A stretch of 64,000 nt of DNA from Janthinobacterium rivuli (GTDB taxonomy: Bacteria; Pseudomonadota; Gammaproteobacteria; Burkholderiales; Burkholderiaceae_D). Below, piece by piece: positions 9,467-16,647 of this stretch (position 1 is its first letter; each line of letters opens with the position of its first letter). The notes under the pieces are model-generated. The model did no database searches. It was given only the letters and a program-made list of their open reading frames with translations, and was not told the origin of the DNA. The position numbers and the translations under genes are program-made. The stretch spans positions 2,852,001 through 2,916,000 of the forward strand of contig NZ_CP121464.1 of assembly GCF_029690045.1 (NCBI RefSeq). Reading direction: 5' to 3'.

Positions 9467-10300
9467 TCACCGCGGCCCAAATTTGATTTCGGACAGCAAT
9501 TCGCGAATCGGCCGCGACGTATTCTTCACTGGCGCGGTACCGCCGTCGCTGCTCTGGCGGTGCGAGTCGGCCACGGGTTTGTGTTCCTTGCCCTTGCCCG
9601 GCGAGTCCCGTTCTTTGGTTTTTGCTTTGGCATCCACGCCCTTGGGCTTTTTATCTGAGCTTGTCGTGCGCGATTTGAACTGGGCGTTGGCGCTGTGCGG
9701 ATGCGTGTTGCCTGGCTTGTGATTGTGCCTGGCTGCCGTATTGGCGCCGGTGCCGGCTGCGGCGGCGATTTTTCTTGCCGCCCATAACGCGTCTTCACCC
9801 AGCATGTCCTCGATCAAGTCCTGCAACGCCTTGGCGCCTTGCGCAATACCGGCTTTGAGCGGACCGCGCACCGCTTCGACTTGCGGCTTCATGTCGCGCG
9901 CCAGATGCTGCAAGTCCGACGGCAGCCGCCAATGGCTGGTCGACAGGTAGCCGAGCAATTGCACGCAATTGTCCAGTGCGCTCATGGCCGTGCTGATTGC
10001 CAGCTGGGTGTTTTGCGCCCACTGGAAGGTTTTCAGGAATTTGATCGCGGCGCCCTTGCTCTTGCCCAGCATCGCTTCGATCATGACATTGCCGCCAGCG
10101 GCGGCCGCGCCAACCTCTTTGCGGTACTTGCGCAAAGGCTTGATGATGGTCTTGAACAGGCTGCCGACTTCCGGAATGCAGCCGAACGCCGCCAGCGCCA
10201 TGTCGACCCAGTCATCGCGGGTCGCGCGCGACACGCCTTTCCTGCCGACGCGGTAGATCATGCCCGAGACATCGCGCACGTCCATCACCTGGTCAACCAC
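9467..10300 (-). CDS. N-terminal fragment of the interrupted effector
   Basis: 277-residue open segment from a GTG start. It holds the linker region seen upstream of many toxin domains in Rhs/PAAR-type T6SS effectors (VVDQVMDVRDVSGMIYR, then ATRDDWVDMALAAFG), a hydrophobic Ala/Gly-rich middle, and a low-complexity charged hinge with many Lys, Ser and Pro. No PAAR, VgrG, Hcp or Rhs repeat region remains. Part of the broken effector gene. Confidence 0.55.
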   Translation of the reverse strand: MVDQVMDVRDVSGMIYRVGRKGVSRATRDDWVDMALAAFGCIPEVGSLFKTIIKPLRKYRKEVGAAAAGGNVMIEAMLGKSKGAAIKFLKTFQWAQNTQLAISTAMSALDNCVQLLGYLSTSHWRLPSDLQHLARDMKPQVEAVRGPLKAGIAQGAKALQDLIEDMLGEDALWAARKIAAAAGTGANTAARHNHKPGNTHPHSANAQFKSRTTSSDKKPKGVDAKAKTKERDSPGKGKEHKPVADSHRQSSDGGTAPVKNTSRPIRELLSEIKFGPR

Positions 10301-10363
10301 GGGGCAAGGGGGGCAGGTGGCATGATAAAACTGCAGACAGGCTGGCGCCTGCTGCCGGAAAAT

Positions 10364-10391
10364 GGCGCCGGCGTATAGGCACGCCGGCGCC
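10364..10391 (-). terminator. Intrinsic terminator of the iolG/Gfo-Idh operon
   Basis: A perfect 11-bp GC-rich inverted repeat (GGCGCCGGCGT / ACGCCGGCGCC, loop of 6) lies directly after the stop of the minus-strand dehydrogenase and is followed on the minus strand by ATTTTCC, so it looks like a rho-independent terminator. Confidence 0.75.
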
Positions 10392-10396
10392 GGCGC

Positions 10397-11419
10397 TTAA
10401 AACTCGATAGGCCGCGCTTCGCGCATCGCTTGCGTCATGGCCAGGCCGATGCGCGTCGCTTCCGTTGCATCGTGCAAGGTCAGCGACAAGGTGCGCCGGC
10501 CCAGTGCCGCATCCGTAAACTCCTGCGCCTCGATCAAGAAGGCGTCGGCGAAGCGGGCATAGAAGTCCGGCGTGCACTCATTGCGCACGCCATGTGCATC
10601 TGAAATTTCCACCCGGTTCAGGCGCGGGTTGCTGCCCACGGCCAGACGGCCGCCCGTGCCGAACACTTCCGTCAGGGTTTCATGGCCATGCGCCATGGTG
10701 CGCGAGGCCATGAAGCTGGCCATGCTGCCATCGCTGAACTCGACCGTTGCCAGCCCGTTGTCGACATCGCCGAACGCCTGCAAGCCCGTGTGGATGGCGT
10801 TGGTGCCGCTCGCATACACGCGCTTGGGCACGGGGTTGCCCAGCAGCCAGCGCGCCAGGTCGATGTCATGCACGCTGCAATCGAGGAAGATGCCGCCGCT
10901 GGTGGGGGCGAAGCGCATGAAGGCACCGCTGGGGTCGTTCTGGTCGCAGGTTTGCGAACGGACAAGGTAAGGCTTGCCGATCATGCCTTGGGCGATCTTT
11001 TGCTGCGCGTCATGGTAGCTGGCGTCAAAACGCCGCACGAAGCCGATCATGATGGTCAACTGCGGATGGCGCGCCGCTTCCGCTTCCACCTTCAGGCAGT
11101 CGGCCAGGTCCAGCGACAGCGGTTTTTCGCAAAACACGTGCTTGCCGGCGCGCAGGGCGGCGATGATCTGGTCCGCATGCAGCGAGGTGGGCGTGACGAG
11201 GAAGACGGCGTCCAGGCCCGGATGGGCCAGCAGGGCGTCGTAGTCCGCATAGCCGGTGGTGATGCCGAGCGTGCTGGCGGCCCAGTCCAGTTCGGCCGGC
11301 ATGGGGCTGCAGGCGGCCACGACTTCGGCATTCGGCACACGCTGCGCCAGGTTGATGGCATGGCGCTGGCCCAGCCGGCCCAGGCCGACGATGCCGACTT
11401 TTAATGTTGGGGATGACAT
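10397..11419 (-). CDS. Gfo/Idh/MocA family oxidoreductase (probable inositol dehydrogenase)
   Basis: 340 residues. N-terminal Rossmann fold with KVGIVGLGRLGQRHAINLA (GxGxxG) and the family motif VFCEKPLSLDLADC, where the Lys of EKP is catalytic. The middle part (GGIFLDCSVHDIDLARWLLG) matches the substrate-binding sheet with the conserved Asp and His of inositol dehydrogenases. It is the last gene of the iolR-like/iolG operon, 28 bases after iolG. It probably oxidises a second inositol isomer such as scyllo- or D-chiro-inositol. The exact isomer is inference. Confidence 0.85.
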   Translation of the reverse strand: MSSPTLKVGIVGLGRLGQRHAINLAQRVPNAEVVAACSPMPAELDWAASTLGITTGYADYDALLAHPGLDAVFLVTPTSLHADQIIAALRAGKHVFCEKPLSLDLADCLKVEAEAARHPQLTIMIGFVRRFDASYHDAQQKIAQGMIGKPYLVRSQTCDQNDPSGAFMRFAPTSGGIFLDCSVHDIDLARWLLGNPVPKRVYASGTNAIHTGLQAFGDVDNGLATVEFSDGSMASFMASRTMAHGHETLTEVFGTGGRLAVGSNPRLNRVEISDAHGVRNECTPDFYARFADAFLIEAQEFTDAALGRRTLSLTLHDATEATRIGLAMTQAMREARPIEF

Positions 11420-11447
11420 GGTGTCTCCAGATATTTTTATTATTGGT

Positions 11448-12437
11448 TTATAAAGTGACCACGCGCTGTTCGCGCCACGACAGGGTGGCCGCTTCGGCCA
11501 GTTCCAGCGCCTTCAAGCCATCGTGCACGGTCGTGCGCAGCGGCGTGCCGTGGCTGAGGGCGTCAAAGAAGTGCGCCATTTCCTGTGCGTAGGCCACGCG
11601 ATAACGTTCCAGGAAAAAATCTTCCGGCTTGTCCACGCTGACGTTCACCGAACCATAGGCCGTCACTTCCGTCGGCTTGTGGTTGCCCGCTTGCAGCATG
11701 CCGGCGCTGCCCAGCACCTCAAAACGCTGGTCGTAGCCGTAGGCGGCGCGGCGCGAGGCATTGATCTGGCACAAACGTCCTTTTGCCGTGCGGATGGTGA
11801 CGACGGCCGTATCGAGGTCGCCCGCTTCGCCGATGGCGGGATCGACGAGGCAACTGCCCGTGGCGTGCACGCTGACGGCTTCATCGTCGAGTATCCAGCG
11901 GAAGATGTCGAAATCGTGGATCAGCATATCCTTGAAGATGCCGCCCGATACCTTGATGTAGCTGACGGGAGGTGGACCCGGATCGCGGCTGGTAACGATC
12001 AGCAATTCCGGTGTGCCGATCTCGCCCGCTACGATGCGTGTCTTGACGGCATTGAAGGTCGGGTCATAGCGGCGCTGGAAGCCCAGCATGCACAGCACTT
12101 TGGCTTCCTTGACGGCGGCGGCGCAGGCACGCGCGCGGTCGAGGGTCAGGTCGACGGGTTTTTCGCAAAAGATGGCCTTGCCGGCGGCTGCCGAGCGCAG
12201 GATCAGGTCCGCGTGCGTGTCCGTGCTGGAGGCGATGACGACGGCCTTGACGGCGGGGTCGGCCAGTGCCGTCTCGACCGTCGCGCTGCTGCCGCCATGC
12301 AAGCCAGCCAGCGCGGCGGCCGCTTCCTGGTTGACGTCGACCACATACTTGAACTGCACGCCGGGTTGGGCAGCCAGGTTGGCCGCGTGGATTTTGCCGA
12401 TGCGTCCGGCGCCGAACAACGCTACTTCAATCATCAT
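11448..12437 (-). CDS. iolG: myo-Inositol 2-dehydrogenase
   Basis: 329 residues starting at the ATG at 12437 behind CAGGAGAAC. NAD-binding motif FGAGRIGKIHAANLA; catalytic-Lys motif IFCEKPVDLTLDRA; substrate-pocket block SGGIFKDMLIHDFDIFRWIL with the conserved Asp and His. It catalyses the first step, myo-inositol to 2-keto-myo-inositol (scyllo-inosose) with NAD+. It lies in the divergent iol cluster with iolC, D, E, B and A, which supports the inositol assignment. Its first 11 bases overlap the end of the RpiR-type regulator gene. Confidence 0.92.
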   Translation of the reverse strand: MMIEVALFGAGRIGKIHAANLAAQPGVQFKYVVDVNQEAAAALAGLHGGSSATVETALADPAVKAVVIASSTDTHADLILRSAAAGKAIFCEKPVDLTLDRARACAAAVKEAKVLCMLGFQRRYDPTFNAVKTRIVAGEIGTPELLIVTSRDPGPPPVSYIKVSGGIFKDMLIHDFDIFRWILDDEAVSVHATGSCLVDPAIGEAGDLDTAVVTIRTAKGRLCQINASRRAAYGYDQRFEVLGSAGMLQAGNHKPTEVTAYGSVNVSVDKPEDFFLERYRVAYAQEMAHFFDALSHGTPLRTTVHDGLKALELAEAATLSWREQRVVTL

Positions 12438-13293
12438 GTTCTCCTGGGGTGTGGATTTCTTCGATGTCGAGCTCTAATTTGTATGCCAGCGCGATGAACA
12501 GCGCCTGGCACAGGCAGATGGTGCTGGTCAGCGAGCGGAAGGCGAAGGCGCTGCCCTCGGTGACGGTGAGCAGCGCGTCGGCGGCCCGCGCGAGCGGGGC
12601 CAGCTTGCTGTCGGTAATCACCAGGACCTTGGCGCCCTTGTCTTGCGCCGCCTTGATGCACTGCTGGGTTTCCTTGCCGTAAGGCGAGAAACTGATGGCG
12701 ATCGCCACATCGCGTTCGCGCACACTGCGCATCTGTTCGCGGTGCATGCCGCCCAGTCCGCTGATCAGGTGCACGCGCTTGTCCGTGTGTTCCAGCGCGT
12801 AGGCGATGTAAGAGGCGATCGGGAAGGACCGGCGCACGCCGATCACATAGATGTTTTCCGCTTTCAGCAGCAGATTGACGGCCGCTTCCAGCTGGGCGTC
12901 GTCGAGGCCTGCGGCCAGGTCGTCGAGGCCGGCGCGGCTGGCGCCGACGAATTCGCGCGTCAGGTCGCCCGCGCTCAGCGCCGCGTCGCGCGTGGAAATG
13001 AGCTTGCGGATGCGCTGCTGATAGTCAGGTGTGGCGCCGGCCTGGTCAGTATAAGCCTGGCGGAAGACATCCTGCATTTCACTGAAACCCGTGTAGCCGA
13101 AGCGCTGCGCGAAACGCACGATGGCGGACGGCTGCACGTCGCAGGCGGCAGCGATGTCGCTGATGCGCTCGAGCATCAGGCTGGCGCGGTGCTTTTCAAT
13201 GTATTGGGCGATGACTTTCAGCTGGCGCGACAGGTTGTCGTACTCGGCGGCAATGTGCTGCATCAGCTGTTCGATGGGGGCGGTGGCTGCCAT
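12427..13293 (-). CDS. RpiR-family transcriptional regulator of the iol cluster
   Basis: 288 residues. N-terminal RpiR helix-turn-helix (ISDIAAACDVQPSAIVRFAQ then RFGYTGFSEMQDVFR) and a C-terminal SIS sugar-phosphate-binding domain from about residue 130 (IYVIGVRRSFPIASYIAY, AISFSPYGKETQ). It is first in an operon with iolG and is divergent from the inositol transporter/catabolic operon. Regulators of this type sense a phosphorylated pathway intermediate, here probably 5-dehydro-2-deoxygluconate 6-phosphate or a relative; that ligand is inferred. Function analogous to IolR. Confidence 0.88.
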   Translation of the reverse strand: MAATAPIEQLMQHIAAEYDNLSRQLKVIAQYIEKHRASLMLERISDIAAACDVQPSAIVRFAQRFGYTGFSEMQDVFRQAYTDQAGATPDYQQRIRKLISTRDAALSAGDLTREFVGASRAGLDDLAAGLDDAQLEAAVNLLLKAENIYVIGVRRSFPIASYIAYALEHTDKRVHLISGLGGMHREQMRSVRERDVAIAISFSPYGKETQQCIKAAQDKGAKVLVITDSKLAPLARAADALLTVTEGSAFAFRSLTSTICLCQALFIALAYKLELDIEEIHTPGEHDD

Positions 13294-13340
13294 GATGTTT
13301 CCTTTGGGCTGGTTCTGGCGAGAATTATAGGAGTGAATTC

Positions 13341-13363
13341 AGAAAATAGAAATGATTTTCTAT
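13341..13363. promoter_or_regulatory. Inverted-repeat operator candidate of the iol divergon
   Basis: Two overlapping inverted repeats lie in the AT-rich space between the RpiR-type gene and the transporter operon: AGAAAAT-N7-ATTTTCT (13341-13361) and ATAGAAA-N4-TTTCTAT (13346-13363). A further GAAAATTTT occurs near 13377. RpiR-family operators often contain GAAA/TTTC half sites, so this is the likely binding region. Binding is inferred. Confidence 0.55.
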
Positions 13364-13511
13364 TTATATTTATTTTGAAAATTTTATTGCATTTGTCTTT
13401 TTTGTGGCCTAAGCTGTGCGCAGTGCATCGGGTCTTGCCAGTTTTCCGGCTCCCCGCTGACACGCGACAAAAGCTGGCAACTATAAAAATTAATCCTTCA
13501 AGGAGACATTC

Positions 13512-14558
13512 ATGCAAAGCAATAAGCGTAAGGGATTTCTGAAGCGCCTGGCCGTGCTGGGCCTCGGCCTGGGACTGGGTCTGGGCATGAGCGCCAGCCA
13601 CGCGGCGGGCGAGAAATTCGTGTTGATCAGCCATGCGCCTGATTCCGATTCCTGGTGGAATACGATCAAAAATTCCGTCAAGCAAGCTGGTGAAGACTTC
13701 AATGTCACCGTTGACTACCGCAATCCGCCGAATGGCGACCTGGCCGATATGGCGCGCCTGGTCGAGCAATCGGCAGCCCGTAACTACGATGGCGTGATCG
13801 TCAGCATCGCCGACTTCAGCGTGCTGCAAAAACCGCTGGGTCTGGTTGCCGCCAAGAAGATTCCGTTTGTCACGATTAACTCCGGCACCCTGGCGCAAAG
13901 TGAGCAGTTGGGCGCCGTGATGCACGTGGGCCAGCCTGAATTCGAGGCAGGCAAGGGCGCCGGTGAAAAAGCCAAGGCGGCCGGCATCAAGTCCTTCGTC
14001 TGCGTCAACCACTACGCGACAAACCCGTCGTCGTTCGAGCGCTGCCGCGGCTTTGCCGAGGCCATCGGCGTCGATTTCAAGGCTGCCACCCTGGATGCGG
14101 GCGAAGATCCGACCACCATCGAGAGCAAGCTGAGCGCCTACCTGCGCAACAACCCGAAAACCCAGGCCGTGCTGGCGTTGGGACCCACTTCGGCCCACGC
14201 TTCGTTGAAGGCGCTGGAAAAAATGGGTTTGAAGGGCAAGATGTGGTTTGCCACGTTCGACCTGTCTGATGATATCTCGAAAGGCATCAAGGATGGCAGC
14301 ATCCAGTTCGCGATCGACCAGCAACCGTACCTGCAAGGCTATATCCCCGTTGCCGTGCTGGCCATCATGAAGCAGGACAAGACCACGGACCTGGCCAAGA
14401 TCCGCGAAAAGCTGATCAATAACGCCAAGTTCAAGGCGCGCCTGGCCGAGTACGGCCTGGCACCATCGTATGGCCCGCGCCATATCGGTTCCGGTCCCGG
14501 GTATGTCACCAAGGACAATATCGGCAAGGTGGAGAAATACGCCGGCCAGTTCCGTTAA
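13512..14558 (+). CDS. Inositol ABC transporter periplasmic binding protein (CUT2 type)
   Basis: 348 residues. Lys/Arg-rich start, hydrophobic stretch with a GLGLGLGL run, and cleavage after SASHAAG give a signal peptide. The mature part is a periplasmic-binding-protein-1-like fold (NYDGVIVSIAD, IPFVTINSG, QAVLALGPTSA). It starts 13-14 bases after AAGGAGA. First gene of the plus-strand iol operon; a hairpin separates it from the permease. By context it captures myo-inositol (compare IbpA of Caulobacter). Confidence 0.88.
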   Translation: MQSNKRKGFLKRLAVLGLGLGLGLGMSASHAAGEKFVLISHAPDSDSWWNTIKNSVKQAGEDFNVTVDYRNPPNGDLADMARLVEQSAARNYDGVIVSIADFSVLQKPLGLVAAKKIPFVTINSGTLAQSEQLGAVMHVGQPEFEAGKGAGEKAKAAGIKSFVCVNHYATNPSSFERCRGFAEAIGVDFKAATLDAGEDPTTIESKLSAYLRNNPKTQAVLALGPTSAHASLKALEKMGLKGKMWFATFDLSDDISKGIKDGSIQFAIDQQPYLQGYIPVAVLAIMKQDKTTDLAKIREKLINNAKFKARLAEYGLAPSYGPRHIGSGPGYVTKDNIGKVEKYAGQFR

Positions 14559-14597
14559 GCAACCGCTTTTCAATTCAATCAATACTTAGTTGTAGTC

Positions 14598-14630
14598 CCC
14601 GCGCGCAGGCCATGCTTGCCGGCGCGCGGG
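14598..14630 (+). other. Intercistronic hairpin after the inositol-binding protein gene
   Basis: CCCGCGCGC pairs with GCGCGCGGG (9 bp perfect) around a 15-base loop that itself has a GGC/GCC inner pair. No T-run follows. Position and form are like the hairpin at 128-151 after the first binding-protein gene, suggesting mRNA stabilisation or partial termination. Confidence 0.6.
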
Positions 14631-14692
14631 TCCTGCCGCCCTGGAATTGTTGGCGAGGCTGGCAGGTTGCTATAAAACAAGGGAGACATAGC

Positions 14693-15850
14693 ATGAGTAC
14701 CGTGAAATTAAGCGTGGAGCAGGGTGGCATGGCCGCCTCGGGCACGCCGCCGCAAAAGCAGGGCTTTGATGAGCGCGTGGGGCAGGTCAGCTGGCTCAAG
14801 CGGCTGTTCAGTCGCCCGGAGTTCGCCTCGATCTCGGGCGCCATCCTGGTGTTCGCCTTCTTCGTCCTGACGGCCGGCGACTCTGGCATGTTCAACCTCG
14901 ACGGCGTGATCAACTGGGCGCAAGTGGCCGCCTACCTGGGCATCATCGCCATCGGCGCCTGCGTATTGATGATCGCCGGCGAATTCGACCTGTCGATCGG
15001 TTCCATGATCGGCTTTGCCGGAATGATGATCGCCATTCCTTCCGTCTACTTCCACTGGCCAGTGTGGGCCGCCATCCTGTTCGCCTTTGCCGGTTCCATG
15101 GCGCTGGGCTGGCTCAACGGCTACCTGGTCATCAAGACGCGCTTGCCTTCGTTTATCGTCACCCTGGCGTTCCTGTTCATCCTGCGCGGCCTGACCCTGG
15201 CGCTGTCCATCATGTTTGCCAACCGCACCATCGTCAGCGGCATCGGCGCGCTGGCCGCCGACGACTGGCTGGCCACGACCCTGTTCCATGGCGAAGTGGG
15301 CACTTCGCTGTTCGCCTGGATGGCCAAGGCGGGCTGGATCACGGCGCTCGACAATGGCGCGCCGCTGGTCAAGGGCATCCCCAAGGTCATCGTCTGGTGG
15401 GCCGGCCTGGCGCTCGTGTCCGGCTTCGTCCTGGCCCGCACCCGTATCGGCAACTGGATCTTCGCCGTCGGCGGCGACGCCAACGCGGCCAAGAACGTGG
15501 GCGTACCTGTGAAAACCATCAAGGTATCGCTGTTCGTCTTCACCGCCTTCTGCGCCTGCCTGTTTGCCACGCTGCAAGTATTTGACGTGGGTTCGGCCGC
15601 CGCCGACCGCGGCATGCAAAAGGAATTCGAAGCCATCATCGCGGCTGTCATCGGCGGCGCCTTGCTGACGGGCGGCTACGGTTCCGTCGTCGGCGCCTGC
15701 TTCGGCGCGCTGATCTTCGGCGTGGTGCAGATCGGCATTACTTATACCAATATCAATTCGGACTGGTTCCGCGTCTTCCTCGGCGTCATGCTGCTGATCG
15801 CGGTACTGTTCAACAACTTTGTCCGTGCCCGTGTCACGGAAGCGAGATAA
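14693..15850 (+). CDS. Inositol ABC transporter permease (CUT2 type)
   Basis: 385 residues from the ATG at 14693 with AAGGGAGA as ribosome-binding site; 27 in-frame codons upstream overlap the hairpin and are excluded. RbsC-like permease with many membrane segments: the stretch LGIIAIGACVLMIAGEFDLS followed by IGSMIG is the typical CUT2 signature, as is FEAIIAAVIGGALLTGGYGS. Located between the binding protein and ATPase genes. Role: membrane channel for inositol import. Confidence 0.9.
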   Translation: MSTVKLSVEQGGMAASGTPPQKQGFDERVGQVSWLKRLFSRPEFASISGAILVFAFFVLTAGDSGMFNLDGVINWAQVAAYLGIIAIGACVLMIAGEFDLSIGSMIGFAGMMIAIPSVYFHWPVWAAILFAFAGSMALGWLNGYLVIKTRLPSFIVTLAFLFILRGLTLALSIMFANRTIVSGIGALAADDWLATTLFHGEVGTSLFAWMAKAGWITALDNGAPLVKGIPKVIVWWAGLALVSGFVLARTRIGNWIFAVGGDANAAKNVGVPVKTIKVSLFVFTAFCACLFATLQVFDVGSAAADRGMQKEFEAIIAAVIGGALLTGGYGSVVGACFGALIFGVVQIGITYTNINSDWFRVFLGVMLLIAVLFNNFVRARVTEAR

Positions 15851-15853
15851 GCC

Positions 15854-16639
15854 ATGAGCGAATACATCCTTGCGCTGGAAAATATCAGCAAACGTTTCGG
15901 CTCCGTCATCGCCCTGCAAAACGTCACCCTGCGCTTGAAACCGGGCGAAGTGCATTGCCTGCTCGGTGACAACGGCGCCGGCAAGTCGACCCTGATCAAG
16001 ACCCTGGCCGGCGTGCACCGGCCCACCAGCGGGCAATACCTGGTCGATGGCAAGCCCGTCAGCTTCAATTCGCCGAAAGAGGCGCTCGACCTGGGCGTGG
16101 CCACCGTCTACCAGGATCTGGCGTTGGTGCCCCTGCTGTCCGTGGCGCGCAATTTCTTCATGGGCCGCGAACCGATGCGAAAAATGTTCGGCGTGCTGCC
16201 CGTGATGGATATGGAATACGCGGCTACCACGGCGCGCGACAAGCTGGCCGAGATGGGCATCATGGTGCGCGACCCGCATCAGGCCGTGGGCACGATGTCG
16301 GGCGGCGAGCGGCAATGCCTGGCCATTGCCCGCGCCATCCACTTCGGCGCGCGCGTGCTGATCCTCGACGAGCCGACGGCGGCGCTGGGCGTGAAACAGT
16401 CGTTCAATGTGCTGAAATTGATTTACAAGGCGCGCGAACGGGGCTTGTCCGTGATCTTTATTACCCACAATGTGCACCATGCCTATCCCGTGGGCGACTC
16501 GTTCACCCTCTTGAACCGGGGCAAGTCGCTGGGCACTTACACCAAGGAAACCGTTTCCAAGGAAGAAGTACTCGACATGATGGCGGGCGGTGCGGAAATG
16601 CAAACGCTGATGAGTGAACTCGACGGTGTCACGATTTAA
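15854..16639 (+). CDS. Inositol ABC transporter ATP-binding protein, single domain
   Basis: 261 residues; starts 3 bases after the permease stop. Walker [13 protein letters not shown] (about residues 38-49), signature [14 protein letters not shown], Walker [14 protein letters not shown], switch His in [11 protein letters not shown]. It closes with a short C-terminal tail. Most CUT2 ATPases (RbsA, XylG) are duplicated proteins of about 500 residues, whereas this one has only one domain and must act as a homodimer. Confidence 0.9.
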   Translation: MSEYILALENISKRFGSVIALQNVTLRLKPGEVHCLLGDNGAGKSTLIKTLAGVHRPTSGQYLVDGKPVSFNSPKEALDLGVATVYQDLALVPLLSVARNFFMGREPMRKMFGVLPVMDMEYAATTARDKLAEMGIMVRDPHQAVGTMSGGERQCLAIARAIHFGARVLILDEPTAALGVKQSFNVLKLIYKARERGLSVIFITHNVHHAYPVGDSFTLLNRGKSLGTYTKETVSKEEVLDMMAGGAEMQTLMSELDGVTI

Positions 16640-16647
16640 GGATAGCC

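Larger units (their letters stand above)
8822..10300 (-). pseudogene. Type VI secretion PoNe-type nuclease effector, interrupted by an in-frame stop
   Basis: Two open stretches, 10300-9467 and 9451-8822, are in the same frame and separated only by the TGA at 9467-9469. Read through, the junction is FGPR-stop-LVGEHMADYYHME. GLVGEHxADxYM is the usual start of the PoNe-like domain, so one base change (GGA to TGA) explains the break. The front half (about 277 residues) has the T6SS linker block VRDVSGMIYRVGRKGVSRAT followed by DDWVDMAL and a charged Lys/Ser-rich hinge; the back half is the nuclease. Upstream in-frame codons reach a TAA at 10397 through ATCPPCP without any ATG, and a terminator of the neighbouring gene lies there. 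The secretion domain therefore appears lost. A GTG at 10300 is the only plausible start. Confidence 0.7.
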
